Source: Arthrobacter sp. zg-Y844 (lineage in GTDB: Bacteria > Actinomycetota > Actinomycetes > Actinomycetales > Micrococcaceae). Taken from it: a stretch of 64,000 nt of DNA. The notes beneath the pieces were generated by a model. That model did not search any database. It was not told where the DNA came from and saw nothing but the letters and a program-made list of their open reading frames with translations. Where the stretch lies: assembly GCF_024385465.1 (NCBI RefSeq), contig NZ_JANFLS010000001.1, forward strand, positions 310,001-374,000, read 5' to 3'. Both the position numbers and the translations under genes were made by a program. This document shows, piece by piece, positions 1 through 8,445 of the stretch (position 1 is its first letter; each line of letters begins with the position of its first letter).

Positions 1-559
1 TCATGGCCTCGAAAAGCTCATCCAGGGTGCCGAACCCGCCCGGCAGGACAATGAACCCCTGCGCGTACTTGACGAACATCGTCTTGCGCACGAAGAAGTA
101 CCGGAAATTGACCCCCAGATCCACCCACTCGTTCAGGCCGGTCTCGAAGGGAAGTTCTATCCCGAGGCCCACGGACAGGCCGTCCGCCCCCACAGCCCCC
201 TTGTTGGCGGCTTCCATGGAGCCGGGCCCTCCCCCGGTGATCACCGCGAGGCCCGCTTCAGCCAGCAGCCTGCCAACCTCTTCCCCGAGCTTGTAATAGC
301 GCGATCCCGGAACGCTGCGGGCAGAACCGAACACGCTTACGGCAGGACCCAGCTCGGACAGCGTACCGAAGCCTTCCACGAACTCACTCTGGATCCGCAG
401 CACCCGCCACGGGTCGGTATGCGTGAAATGGGTGGTGCCCGCCGAGTCCAGCAGGAAACGGTCCGACTGAGGGGTCAGGGCTGCGCCCCGGCGCAGCTCC
501 ACCGGCCCCCGCTTGCGCGGACGCTCGGACATGGGACTGGAGGCATCGCTGATAGGCAT
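1..559 (-). CDS. LOG-family (TIGR00730-type) nucleotide phosphoribohydrolase, 3' end beyond window
   Basis: 186 codons are visible and the C-terminus runs off the window. The Rossmann-like LOG fold is recognised from GGGPGSMEAANKG near residues 109-121 and the family motif PGGFGTLDE near residues 173-181, which forms the nucleotide-binding and catalytic site of lysine-decarboxylase-like/LOG enzymes that split a nucleoside monophosphate into base and ribose-5-phosphate. The ATG at 559 is chosen because a TAGCCT hexamer ends 6 nt upstream, which suits a leaderless transcript. A second in-frame ATG lies nine codons on. A LOG gene near dapE/dapD is also found in mycobacteria. Family is certain; the exact substrate is not. 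Confidence 0.88.
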   Translation of the reverse strand, partial: MPISDASSPMSERPRKRGPVELRRGAALTPQSDRFLLDSAGTTHFTHTDPWRVLRIQSEFVEGFGTLSELGPAVSVFGSARSVPGSRYYKLGEEVGRLLAEAGLAVITGGGPGSMEAANKGAVGADGLSVGLGIELPFETGLNEWVDLGVNFRYFFVRKTMFVKYAQGFIVLPGGFGTLDELFEAM

Positions 560-696
560 GCCTCTAGGCTAGCGGTGATGGCGCCGCTGGCAACGCGGCC
601 GGGCCCATCGCCGACGGTTAGCTCCGGGCAGGTTGCGCTTACGTCACAATTACGTGCCCGGGTGGCCCGTGACACACGCCGGCAATAATCAATGGT

Positions 697-702
697 TAGA
701 TT
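697..702 (+). promoter_or_regulatory. -10 hexamer TAGATT of the glutamate operon (leaderless)
   Basis: TAGATT ends 6 nt before the gluA ATG at 709, so transcription should start at or next to the start codon. No Shine-Dalgarno is present upstream of that ATG. Confidence 0.5.
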
Positions 703-708
703 TTCCTT

Positions 709-1488
709 ATGACCAGTGACACATCCCCAGGTAGATCCGTGCCTGAATCCGCTGCACCGCTCGTTTCGCTGAAGAACGTGAACAAGCATTTCGGGGACCT
801 CCATGTCCTGCAGAACATCAATCTCGACATCGCCCGCGGCGAGGTAGTGGTGGTGATCGGGCCTTCCGGGTCCGGCAAGTCAACGCTGTGCCGTGCCATC
901 AACCGCCTCGAAACCATCGACGACGGCGAAATCACCGTTGACGGCGCCGTCCTGCCGTCCGAGGGCAGGGCGCTTGCCAAGCTGCGCGCCGACGTCGGCA
1001 TGGTCTTCCAGTCGTTCAACCTTTTCGCGCATAAGTCCATCGTGGACAACGTCTCCCTCGGACCGGTCAAGGTCCGCAAGTCCAAGCCCGCCGAGGCCAA
1101 GAAACTGGCCATGGAACTGCTTGAGCGTGTGGGCGTTGCGAACCAGGCCAACAAGCTTCCGGCGCAGCTCTCCGGCGGCCAGCAGCAGCGCGTAGCCATT
1201 GCCCGCGCGCTGGCCATGAAGCCGAAGGTCATGCTCTTCGACGAGCCCACCTCCGCCCTCGATCCGGAAATGATCAACGAGGTGCTGGACACCATGGTGG
1301 GCCTGGCGAAGGACGGCATGACCATGGTGGTCGTCACGCACGAAATGGGCTTCGCCCGCAAGGCCGCGGACCGGGTGATCTTCATGGCCGACGGACAGAT
1401 CGTCGAAGAAGCCACTCCCCAGGAATTCTTTACGAACCCGAAGAGCGACCGCGCCAAGGACTTCCTGGGCAAGATCCTCTCCCACTAG
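709..1488 (+). CDS. gluA: glutamate ABC transporter ATP-binding protein
   Basis: 259-aa polar amino-acid-type ABC ATPase that powers glutamate import with the next three genes. Walker [10 protein letters not shown] is at 51-59, the Q-loop follows near 101, the signature LSGGQ is at 154-158, Walker B VMLFDEP is at 174-180 and the switch His is near 211. Length is normal for the GlnQ/GluA family. The start at 709 is leaderless; a GTG ten codons on (739) is the alternative, and homology to other ATPases only begins after it. It is the first gene of an ATPase, binding protein, permease, permease operon, the order of corynebacterial gluABCD. The substrate is inferred from that order. Confidence 0.93.
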   Translation: MTSDTSPGRSVPESAAPLVSLKNVNKHFGDLHVLQNINLDIARGEVVVVIGPSGSGKSTLCRAINRLETIDDGEITVDGAVLPSEGRALAKLRADVGMVFQSFNLFAHKSIVDNVSLGPVKVRKSKPAEAKKLAMELLERVGVANQANKLPAQLSGGQQQRVAIARALAMKPKVMLFDEPTSALDPEMINEVLDTMVGLAKDGMTMVVVTHEMGFARKAADRVIFMADGQIVEEATPQEFFTNPKSDRAKDFLGKILSH

Positions 1489-1563
1489 AACCGTTCCAAG
1501 CACTACACGCTCCACCAGCAGTACCGGGGTTTCACCAGCAGGCAGCAACCCCTTATGAGGCTA

Positions 1564-1589
1564 GGTCCTCCGCTTTTGCGCGGAGGACC
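1564..1589 (+). repeat. perfect 10-bp hairpin in the gluA-gluB gap
   Basis: Arms ggtcctccgc (1564-1573) and gcggaggacc (1580-1589) enclose a 6-nt loop, directly before the gluB ribosome-binding site. No T-tract follows, so an RNA-processing or 5'-stabilising element is more likely than a terminator. Confidence 0.75.
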
Positions 1590-1607
1590 GCAATGCAAGG
1601 AGAAAAC

Positions 1608-2465
1608 ATGCGCAAGACCCGTTACGCCGCTGCGGCCATCGCCGCAGTTGCAGCCCTGACCCTGTCCGCCTGCGGCGGCGATTCCGGTTCCGAATCCGGC
1701 AGCAGCGAAGGCGCCACCGAAGGCTCCGGCGAGCAGATCCGTATCGGCATCAAGTTCGACCAGCCGGGCCTGGGCTTCGACGAGGGCGGCAACTACGCCG
1801 GCTTCGACGTCGACGTCGCCAAATACGTCGCCAACGAGCTGGGCTACCCCGAGGACCAGATCGAATTCATTTCCAGCCCCTCCGCCCAGCGCGAGAACAT
1901 GCTGGAAAATGACCAGCTGGACATGATCTTCGCAACCTACTCCATCACCGATGCCCGTAAGGAAAAGGTTGCTTTCGCAGGACCGTACTTCGTGGCCGGG
2001 CAGGACCTTCTGGTTCCCGTCGACAGCGACATCAGCGGTCCCGAGGACCTGGACGGCAAGAACCTCTGCTCCGTCACCGGCTCCACCTCCGCACAGAAGA
2101 TCAAGGACAACTACGCCGCCGGCGTGAACCTGCTGGAGCAGCCGAGCTACGCCGAGTGCGTGACCGCCATGCAGGGCGGCTCCATTGACGCCGTCACCAC
2201 TGACGACATCATCCTTGCCGGCCTGGCCTCCACTGACGCCAACAAGGGCCAGTTCAAGGTTGTCGGCAACACCTTCTCCGAGGAGAAGTACGGTGTCGGC
2301 CTGCCGAAGGAAGGCGGCATCGTCAAGTGCGAGGACATCAACGCCGCCATCACCAAGATGGTCCAGGACGGTGCGTGGGAGGAAGCCATCAAGAAGAACA
2401 CCGAAGGCGCCGACTACACCTTCAACGAAGACCTGAACCCGCCGACGCCTGACGCCTGCGCCTAG
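1608..2465 (+). CDS. gluB: glutamate ABC transporter substrate-binding lipoprotein
   Basis: 285 aa. The N-terminus has MRKTR, a hydrophobic stretch and the lipobox LSAC with Cys22 as the lipidated residue; an acidic Ser/Gly/Glu-rich linker then leads into an SBP_bac_3 fold. This is the extracytoplasmic receptor that delivers glutamate to the GluC/GluD permease. The ATG at 1608 is chosen over 1593 because AAGGAG sits 5-6 nt before it and it gives a proper signal peptide. Hairpins lie on both sides of the gene (1564-1589 and 2485-2521), which may raise its mRNA level over the transporter subunits. Confidence 0.92.
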   Translation: MRKTRYAAAAIAAVAALTLSACGGDSGSESGSSEGATEGSGEQIRIGIKFDQPGLGFDEGGNYAGFDVDVAKYVANELGYPEDQIEFISSPSAQRENMLENDQLDMIFATYSITDARKEKVAFAGPYFVAGQDLLVPVDSDISGPEDLDGKNLCSVTGSTSAQKIKDNYAAGVNLLEQPSYAECVTAMQGGSIDAVTTDDIILAGLASTDANKGQFKVVGNTFSEEKYGVGLPKEGGIVKCEDINAAITKMVQDGAWEEAIKKNTEGADYTFNEDLNPPTPDACA

Positions 2466-2484
2466 TTCCTGCACGTTCCACCCC

Positions 2485-2521
2485 AGCGGGGAAGCCGGCA
2501 ATAATCTCCGGCTTCCCCGCT
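2485..2521 (+). terminator. gluB-gluC intercistronic hairpin, partial terminator
   Basis: A 14-bp perfect stem (2485-2498 with 2508-2521) and 9-nt loop are followed by GCGGGTTTTCTT. It is terminator-like but lies inside the operon, so it probably attenuates read-through into the permease genes or protects the gluB 3' end. Confidence 0.75.
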
Positions 2522-2553
2522 GCGGGTTTTCTTCCACCGTAAAGAGGTGAAAC

Positions 2554-3231
2554 ATGGAGGGTTTTACTGCCCTCTTCGAGCAGTACGACGTCCTCGGCGC
2601 TTTCTGGGTCAATATCCAGCTTGCCTTCTGGGCGGCGCTCTGGTCGCTGATACTCGGTACCGTCCTGGCACTGATGCGGATCTCGCCGATCCCCAGCCTG
2701 CAGTGGTTCGGTGCTGCCTACGTCAACATTTTCCGCAACACCCCGCTGACCATCATCATGGTGTTCGGCTCGCTGGCGCTGTGGTCGCAGCTGAATGTCA
2801 GCCTGTCCAGCGACTTCACCACCAACTTCTTCCGCCTTGCCGTGCTGTCGCTGACTGTCTACCACGCAGCGTTCTTCTGCGAAGCCATCCGCAGCGGCGT
2901 CAACACGGTTCCGCTGGGACAGGCTGAGGCCGCCCGGGCCATCGGCCTGGGCTTCCTGGAAGCAGCCCGGCTGGTCATCATGCCGCAGGCCTTCCGCGGC
3001 GCCATCGCCCCGATGGGCAACGTGCTGATCGCCCTGGTGAAGAACACCACCGTGGCCGCCACGGCCGGCGTCGCCCTGGAGACCTCCAGCATGATGAAGA
3101 CCATGATCGAGTTCAATCCGAACCTGATGACGCAGATCTTCCTGACCTTTGCCATCGGCTACGTCATCATCGTTATCCCCATCGGCCTGCTCACCACCTG
3201 GGCCTCGAAGAAACTGGCGGTCGCACGATGA
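2554..3231 (+). CDS. gluC: glutamate ABC transporter permease
   Basis: 225-aa inner-membrane permease of the HisM/GlnP family. About five hydrophobic segments are visible, and an EAA-type loop (EAARAIGLGFLEAARLV, about residues 128-144) contacts the ATPase. The start has AGAGGTGA 5 nt upstream. The stop overlaps the next start as ATGA at 3228-3231, so the two permeases are translationally coupled and probably form a heterodimer. Confidence 0.92.
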   Translation: MEGFTALFEQYDVLGAFWVNIQLAFWAALWSLILGTVLALMRISPIPSLQWFGAAYVNIFRNTPLTIIMVFGSLALWSQLNVSLSSDFTTNFFRLAVLSLTVYHAAFFCEAIRSGVNTVPLGQAEAARAIGLGFLEAARLVIMPQAFRGAIAPMGNVLIALVKNTTVAATAGVALETSSMMKTMIEFNPNLMTQIFLTFAIGYVIIVIPIGLLTTWASKKLAVAR

Positions 3232-4133
3232 GCGCACAGAATGTCCTGTTTGATGCCCCCGGGCCCAAGGCCCGCCGGAACATCATGGTCGGCAACATCC
3301 TGGGCGTGCTGCTGATCGCAGCGCTGCTCTGGGTGGCGATCTCCGGGCTGGCGGACAAGGGCCAGTTCGACGCCGCCAAATGGACGCCCTTCCTGGAATG
3401 GCGGACCTGGGAGTACTTCATGCTCCCGGGACTGCTCTCCACGCTGAAGGCTGCCGCCGTGGCCGTGGTGACGTCGATTGTCTTCGGCCTGCTCTTCGGC
3501 ATCGGGCGCCTTTCGCCTTTCAAGCCGATCAGCTGGGCCTGCGGGCTCGTGGTGGAGTTCTTCCGCGCGGTTCCCGTGCTGCTGATGATGGTGTTCTTCT
3601 ACCAGTTCCTCTCCAAGTCCACTTCAGTGGAGCCCGCGCAGGTCCCCTTCTTCGCGGTTGTCATAGCCCTCACCCTGTACAACGGTTCGGTGATCGCGGA
3701 ACTGGTCCGCTCCGGCGTCTTCGGTCTCCCGAAGGGCCAGCGCGAGGCCGGACTGGCCATCGGCCTGACGCCGGGCCAGTCGCTGCGCAGCATCGAGATG
3801 CCGCAGGCGCTGGTGGCCATGCTGCCGGCGCTGCTGAGCCAGTTCGTGGTCATCCTGAAGGACTCCGCACTGGGTACCTTCATCGGCTACACCGAGCTGC
3901 TGGACTACGCACGCCGCCTGGCTGCGGGCGAAGGCAACATCCTGCCCGCGCTGCTGGTCACCGCCGCGATCTTCATTGCCCTCAACTGGCTGCTCACGTT
4001 TGCCGCCCAGCGCCTTTCCCGGCGCCTGGGTGCACGGGCCGGCAAAGTGCTGAAGATCGAAGACACGATCGAGCCCGAGGGCATCGAAGCCCCGGTTCCG
4101 GCTGCCGCACCGGCGAAGGGTGCCGGAAAGTAA
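3228..4133 (+). CDS. gluD: glutamate ABC transporter permease, second subunit
   Basis: 301-aa permease of the same family as the preceding gene but with extra N- and C-terminal cytoplasmic parts. One TM near residues 25-42 precedes the conserved permease core, and the EAA loop REAGLAIGLTPGQSLRSIE is near 174-192. The C-terminal ~35 residues are Pro/Ala/Glu-rich. It shares ATGA with gluC and is followed by a strong terminator at 4160-4201. It is the last gene of the glutamate operon. Confidence 0.92.
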   Translation: MSAQNVLFDAPGPKARRNIMVGNILGVLLIAALLWVAISGLADKGQFDAAKWTPFLEWRTWEYFMLPGLLSTLKAAAVAVVTSIVFGLLFGIGRLSPFKPISWACGLVVEFFRAVPVLLMMVFFYQFLSKSTSVEPAQVPFFAVVIALTLYNGSVIAELVRSGVFGLPKGQREAGLAIGLTPGQSLRSIEMPQALVAMLPALLSQFVVILKDSALGTFIGYTELLDYARRLAAGEGNILPALLVTAAIFIALNWLLTFAAQRLSRRLGARAGKVLKIEDTIEPEGIEAPVPAAAPAKGAGK

Positions 4134-4159
4134 CCGCACCCGGAACCACACAGCCAACG

Positions 4160-4201
4160 AAAAGAGGAGAGGACCGGCGCCTGCCGGTCCTCTCCTCTTT
4201 T
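4160..4201. terminator. bidirectional intrinsic terminator between gluD and dapE
   Basis: A 19-bp perfect inverted repeat (4160-4178 with 4183-4201) and a 4-nt loop carry an A-run on the left and a T-run on the right, so it works for both convergent genes. Confidence 0.92.
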
Positions 4202-4244
4202 GCTGCCTAAGCCCTCAATCGACGGGGCGGAACCCGCGGCCGAC

Positions 4245-5336
4245 CTAGCTCAGCCAGGACCGAAGTGCCGCCAGGCACTCCCTCACGGCGGCGGCGTGCA
4301 CGTGTTCGTTATCGGTGTGCGCCAGCAGCGCGTCCCCGGGGCCGAAGTTCACGGCGGGAATCCCCAGCGCACTGAAGCGGGCGACGTCGGTCCAGCCGTA
4401 TTTCGGTTTCGGTTCGGCGCCCACGGCGGCCACGAAGGACGCAGCAGCCGGCAGGGTCAGTCCCGGCCGGGCGCCGGCCGCCGCGTCGGTGCGCACGACG
4501 TCGAACCCCGAAAGCAGCTCCCGGACGTAGGCTTCGGCTTCCTCGATGCCCTTGTCCGGGGCAAAGCGGTAGTTGATTTCGACGGTGGCCGCATCCGGAA
4601 TCACGTTGCCCGCCGTCCCGCCCCAGATCCGGACGGCGTTCAGGGACTCACGGAAATCCAGGCCCTCGACGTTCACCGTGGCCGGTTTGTGGTCGCGCAG
4701 CCGCACGAGGATGTCCGCCGCGGCGTGGATGGCGTTCTCCCCCATCCAGGCCCGTGCGGAATGCGCGGCACGGCCCGTAGTGGTGGCATGGAAGCGCATG
4801 GTGCCGTTGCAGCCGCCCTCCACGGTCCCGTTGGTCGGCTCCAGGAGGACGGCGAAGTCCGCCTTCAGCCAGTCCGGATGGCTGCGCTCCAACCGGCCGA
4901 GTCCGCTGAGGGAAGCCTCGACTTCTTCGTGGTCGTAAAACACGTAGGTGACATCCCTGGCGGGCTCGGTGAGGGCGGCAGCCAGGGCCAGCTGGACCGC
5001 CACCCCGCCCTTCATGTCGGTGGCACCGCGGCCGTAGAGGACGTCCCCGTCCCACGTCGACGGTACGGTTCCGCGCGAGCCCGGCACCGTCGGCAGCGGC
5101 ACGGTGTCCAGGTGGCCGGCAAGGATGATCCGCTCCGCCCGGCCGAGCCGGGTCCGGGCCACCACGGAGTCCCCGTCACGGGACACTTCGAGGTGGGGGC
5201 AGGTACGGAGAGCGGTCTCGACGGCATCCGCCAGGGCGGTTTCGTTTCCGGAAACGCTCTCGAAGTCCATCAGGTCCGCGGTCAGGTCCGCGACGTCGCC
5301 GAAAAGATCCAAGGAGGGCACAGATGCATCAGTCAC
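4245..5336 (-). CDS. dapE: succinyl-diaminopimelate desuccinylase
   Basis: 363-aa M20-family metallohydrolase that releases succinate from N-succinyl-LL-diaminopimelate in lysine and peptidoglycan-precursor synthesis. Metal-ligand motifs are visible: AGHLDTVP near 73-80 (His75, Asp77), GATDMKGG near 104-111 (Asp107) and DHEEVE near 135-140. The GTG start at 5336 has GGGAGG just upstream, and a TACTGT hexamer ends 6 nt before it, so it may be leaderless. It is divergent from dapD, which makes an earlier step of the same pathway. The same arrangement is known in mycobacteria. Confidence 0.93.
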   Translation of the reverse strand: MTDASVPSLDLFGDVADLTADLMDFESVSGNETALADAVETALRTCPHLEVSRDGDSVVARTRLGRAERIILAGHLDTVPLPTVPGSRGTVPSTWDGDVLYGRGATDMKGGVAVQLALAAALTEPARDVTYVFYDHEEVEASLSGLGRLERSHPDWLKADFAVLLEPTNGTVEGGCNGTMRFHATTTGRAAHSARAWMGENAIHAAADILVRLRDHKPATVNVEGLDFRESLNAVRIWGGTAGNVIPDAATVEINYRFAPDKGIEEAEAYVRELLSGFDVVRTDAAAGARPGLTLPAAASFVAAVGAEPKPKYGWTDVARFSALGIPAVNFGPGDALLAHTDNEHVHAAAVRECLAALRSWLS

Positions 5337-5342
5337 CCTCCC

Positions 5343-5362
5343 ACAGTACCGCTCGGTAGACT
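5343..5362. promoter_or_regulatory. overlapping divergent promoters of dapE and dapD
   Basis: TACTGT on the minus strand (5343-5348) lies 6 nt before the dapE GTG, and TAGACT on the plus strand (5357-5362) lies 7 nt before the dapD ATG. Only 8 bp separate the hexamers, and each -35 region would fall on or beyond the other gene's start. Confidence 0.5.
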
Positions 5363-5369
5363 GGGAACC

Positions 5370-6347
5370 ATGACTGTAAGCGCTGCCCCCACACCCGCTG
5401 AAACGCCCGACACCCGTACTGCCTCAGGCCTCGGCCTGGCCACCGTAACCTCCGACGGCGTCGTGCTCGATGTCTGGTTCCCCCAGCCCCTGCTGGGTGA
5501 TGCCGCTTTCGACGAGGCCCTGAAAGAGGATCTCGATGCCGCCGCCGTTGCCATGGCCGACGGTATCCGCGGCACCCACGGCGAAGTGCTGGAAACCCGG
5601 ATCGACCTCGACGCCGCCCCCGCCGACACCGCCGATGCCTACCTCCGCCTGCACCTGCTCTCGGCCCGCCTGGTCCAGCCGAACACCATCAACCTTGACG
5701 GCATCTTCGCCGCCCTGCCCAACGTGGTCTGGACCAACCACGGACCGTGCGCGGTGGCCGACTTCGAGGCGGTCCGCCTGCGGCTGCGCAGCCGCGGCAC
5801 CGTGACGGTCTACGGGGTGGACAAGTTCCCCCGCATGGCCGATTACGTACTGCCCTCCGGCGTCCGCATTGCCGACGCCGGCCGGGTCCGCCTCGGCGCC
5901 CACCTCGCCGAAGGCACCACCGTGATGCACGAAGGCTTCGTCAACTTCAACGCCGGCACCCTCGGCACCTCCATGGTCGAAGGCCGCATCTCCGCCGGAG
6001 TAGTGGTGGGCGACGGGACCGACGTCGGCGGCGGCGCCTCCATCATGGGCACCCTCTCCGGCGGCGGCAAGGAAAAGATCACCTTGGGCGAACGTGTCCT
6101 CCTGGGCGCGAACTCCGGCGTCGGCATCAGCATCGGTGACGACAGCGTGGTGGAGGCCGGGCTGTACGTGACGGCCGGCACCCGGGTCAGCGTCCTCGAC
6201 GGCGGCGAGCCCCGCCTGGTGAAGGCCGCTGAACTCTCGGGCGTGCCGAACCTGCTGTTCCGCCGCAATTCCGCCACCGGTGCGGTGGAGGCACTGCCCC
6301 GCAACGGACGCACCGTGGAACTGAACTCCGCGCTGCACGCGAACTAG
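5370..6347 (+). CDS. dapD: tetrahydrodipicolinate N-succinyltransferase
   Basis: 325 aa. The enzyme transfers succinyl from succinyl-CoA to tetrahydrodipicolinate in lysine/DAP synthesis. An N-terminal globular part is followed from about residue 165 by left-handed beta-helix hexapeptide repeats (Gly-rich turns such as [20 protein letters not shown]). The length and N-domain are typical of the actinobacterial DapD type. The ATG at 5370 is 7 nt behind TAGACT with no SD, hence probably leaderless. The reading frame stays open upstream to 4200, but that part lies antisense to dapE and is not coding. Confidence 0.93.
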   Translation: MTVSAAPTPAETPDTRTASGLGLATVTSDGVVLDVWFPQPLLGDAAFDEALKEDLDAAAVAMADGIRGTHGEVLETRIDLDAAPADTADAYLRLHLLSARLVQPNTINLDGIFAALPNVVWTNHGPCAVADFEAVRLRLRSRGTVTVYGVDKFPRMADYVLPSGVRIADAGRVRLGAHLAEGTTVMHEGFVNFNAGTLGTSMVEGRISAGVVVGDGTDVGGGASIMGTLSGGGKEKITLGERVLLGANSGVGISIGDDSVVEAGLYVTAGTRVSVLDGGEPRLVKAAELSGVPNLLFRRNSATGAVEALPRNGRTVELNSALHAN

Positions 6348-6359
6348 CGGCCGGACGCC

Positions 6360-7229
6360 ATGCAACTGCTCCAGCAGCATGAAACCCGTTCCTTCCGGGT
6401 GCTGGTCCTGCTGCTGGTGCTTTGCGTGGCGGCGTTCGCCGCCTTGTTCGCTGTCTCCGCGCTCTCGGGAAAGAAGCAGGCACCGGTGATCACTGAACGC
6501 TGCGTGGCCGTCGTGGGCGGCGCGGAATACTGGCTGACGCTGGAACAGGCGGCGAACGCCTCGATCATCTCCGGGGTGGCGGTGGCCCGCGGGCTGCCGC
6601 CGCGCGCCGTCTCCATTGCCCTGGCCACTGCCCTGCAGGAATCGGGGCTGCGCAACGTGGATTACGGCGACGACGCCGGCCCGGACTCCCGGGGGCTCTT
6701 CCAGCAGCGCCCGTCGCAGGGTTGGGGCAGCGAGGCGCAGGTCATGGACCCCGCCTACGCCGCCACCGCCTTCTACAACGGCCTGGAGCAGGTCCCGGGG
6801 TACTTGGAGCTCCCGATCACGGAAGCGGCCCAGGCGGTCCAGCGCAGCGCCTTCCCGGACGCGTACGCGAAGCATGAGGGACCTGCCCGTGCCTTCGCTT
6901 CGGCGCTGACCGGGCAGACCCCCACCGCCCTCTCCTGCACCCTGCGGACGCCAGCCGAATCCGCCGATCCCGCGGTGAGCGCTGCCGCCGTCGAGGAAAT
7001 CTACGGACCGCTGAACGGGTCCGTGCTGGGCCCGCTCTACCTGGCCGACGTCGAGGGTGCCTACGGCTGGTCCGTGGCCCAGTGGTTCGTCGCCAATGCC
7101 AAAACGCTGGGGATCGAGTCCGTGGCCTACGACGGCCGGACCTGGCACCGGGGTACCGCCGTCTGGGCGGAGTCGGACGCCGTACCCGGCCAGGTGGCCG
7201 TCACCGCGTTCAGTCTCCCCGCCGAATAA
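6360..7229 (+). CDS. membrane-anchored lysozyme-like domain protein
   Basis: 289 aa. A single TM segment (about residues 13-34) is followed by an extracytoplasmic domain. ALATALQESGLRN (about 88-100) with Glu94, then DSRGLFQQRPSQGWG (about 109-123), are the hallmarks of the lysozyme/transglycosylase-like fold common in actinobacteria and often mis-annotated as a heavy-metal transporter. Cys48 and a later Cys in LSC might form a disulphide. It begins 12 nt after dapD and may be co-transcribed with it; a link to peptidoglycan is plausible, because dapD makes a wall precursor. Catalytic activity is unproven. Confidence 0.72.
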   Translation: MQLLQQHETRSFRVLVLLLVLCVAAFAALFAVSALSGKKQAPVITERCVAVVGGAEYWLTLEQAANASIISGVAVARGLPPRAVSIALATALQESGLRNVDYGDDAGPDSRGLFQQRPSQGWGSEAQVMDPAYAATAFYNGLEQVPGYLELPITEAAQAVQRSAFPDAYAKHEGPARAFASALTGQTPTALSCTLRTPAESADPAVSAAAVEEIYGPLNGSVLGPLYLADVEGAYGWSVAQWFVANAKTLGIESVAYDGRTWHRGTAVWAESDAVPGQVAVTAFSLPAE

Positions 7230-7276
7230 ACGGTCCCGCCGGGCACCACCGCCGCGGATACGGACGAGGAAGCGTT

Positions 7277-7282
7277 TAGGCT
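7277..7282 (+). promoter_or_regulatory. -10 hexamer TAGGCT of galE (leaderless)
   Basis: The hexamer ends 7 nt before the galE ATG at 7290, and no SD lies between them. Confidence 0.5.
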
Positions 7283-7289
7283 TAGAACC

Positions 7290-8306
7290 ATGCGCATTCT
7301 AGTCACCGGTGGCACCGGCTATATCGGATCCCACACCACTCTCGCCCTCCTCGAAGCGGGCCACGATGTGGTGGTCCTGGACAACCTCCAGAATTCAAAC
7401 GAGGAATCGCTGCGGCGGGTCCAGGAATTGTCCGGCCGCAAGGCGGAATTCATCAAGGCCGACCTGCTGGATGAAGCGGCGCTCGAAGCGGCCTTCAACG
7501 GCCGCTCCATCGATGCGGTCATCCACTTCGCCGGGTTGAAGGCAGTGGGAGAATCGGTGGCTAAGCCGCTGTACTACTACACCAACAACGTGGTCGGCAC
7601 CATCAACCTCCTCCATGCCATGGACCGGCATAACGTCCGGACCATCGTCTTCAGCTCGTCCGCCACCGTCTACGGCGCATCCGAAGAGGTTCCCCTCACC
7701 GAGGACTCTCCCATGGATGCCGTGAACCCCTACGGGCGCACCAAGGAACAGATCGAGGACATCCTCAGTGACCTCGGTGCCGCCGACGAACGCTGGAGCG
7801 TCGCCCTGCTGCGGTACTTCAACCCTGCCGGGGCCCACGAGTCCGGCCGGATCGGCGAGGATCCCACCGGAGTCCCGAACAACCTGCTGCCGTTCGTGGC
7901 GCAGGTTGCCGTCGGCCGCCGCGAAAAGGTCATGGTCTTCGGCAATGACTACCCCACACCGGACGGCACCGGCGTCCGCGACTACATCCATGTAGTGGAC
8001 CTCGCCGCAGGCCACCTCGCCGCGCTCAACTACCTGGGCGAGGCCCCCGGCGTGCACCGCTGGAACCTGGGCACGGGCAACGGCTCTTCCGTCCTGGAAG
8101 TCCTCTCCGCCTTCTCCGCCGCCGCAGGCAAGGAAATCCCGTACGAGTTCGCCGAGCGCCGCCCGGGAGATGCCGCCGTAAGCTACGCCGACCCTGCCGC
8201 AGCGCACGCCGACCTCGGCTGGCGGGCCGAACGCACGCTGGAAAGCATGTGCGAGGACCACTGGCGCTGGCAGAAGAACAACCCCGAGGGCTACACCGCC
8301 CCGTAG
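7290..8306 (+). CDS. galE: UDP-glucose 4-epimerase
   Basis: 338-aa extended SDR that interconverts UDP-glucose and UDP-galactose. The NAD-binding motif TGGTGYIG is at 6-13, SSSATVYG at 122-129 supplies the catalytic Ser/Thr, and the catalytic pair Tyr148/Lys152 sits in YGRTK. Length matches GalE. It is probably monocistronic: it has its own leaderless promoter and is followed by two stacked inverted repeats ending in a strong terminator shared with gltA. Confidence 0.94.
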   Translation: MRILVTGGTGYIGSHTTLALLEAGHDVVVLDNLQNSNEESLRRVQELSGRKAEFIKADLLDEAALEAAFNGRSIDAVIHFAGLKAVGESVAKPLYYYTNNVVGTINLLHAMDRHNVRTIVFSSSATVYGASEEVPLTEDSPMDAVNPYGRTKEQIEDILSDLGAADERWSVALLRYFNPAGAHESGRIGEDPTGVPNNLLPFVAQVAVGRREKVMVFGNDYPTPDGTGVRDYIHVVDLAAGHLAALNYLGEAPGVHRWNLGTGNGSSVLEVLSAFSAAAGKEIPYEFAERRPGDAAVSYADPAAAHADLGWRAERTLESMCEDHWRWQKNNPEGYTAP

Positions 8307-8308
8307 GG

Positions 8309-8371
8309 CTTACAGTCCGTCAGCACCGCTGCCCGGCCTGCGCGCAGAAACCGTGCTGACGGGGCTGTAAG
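8309..8371 (+). repeat. long-armed inverted repeat after galE
   Basis: CTTACAG..CCGTCAGCAC (8309-8326) pairs with GTGCTGACGG..CTGTAAG (8353-8371) around a 26-nt loop. It lies between the galE stop and the main terminator and would protect the 3' end or act as a first stop. Confidence 0.55.
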
Positions 8372-8378
8372 CGTTCAA

Positions 8379-8430
8379 CACGAAAAAGGGAAGGTCCCCG
8401 GAATTCTCCGGGGACCTTCCCTTTTTCGTG
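8379..8430. terminator. bidirectional terminator between galE and gltA
   Basis: A 24-bp perfect stem (8379-8402 with 8407-8430) and a 4-nt loop, with A5 and T5 tracts in the arms, separates two convergent genes. Confidence 0.95.
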
Positions 8431-8445
8431 TGTCTTACAAACCGA

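Noticed and set aside
4200-5369. A long N-terminal extension of dapD reading through dapE
   Set aside because: It lies antisense to dapE, and the DapD family starts at 5370, where a -10 hexamer is found.
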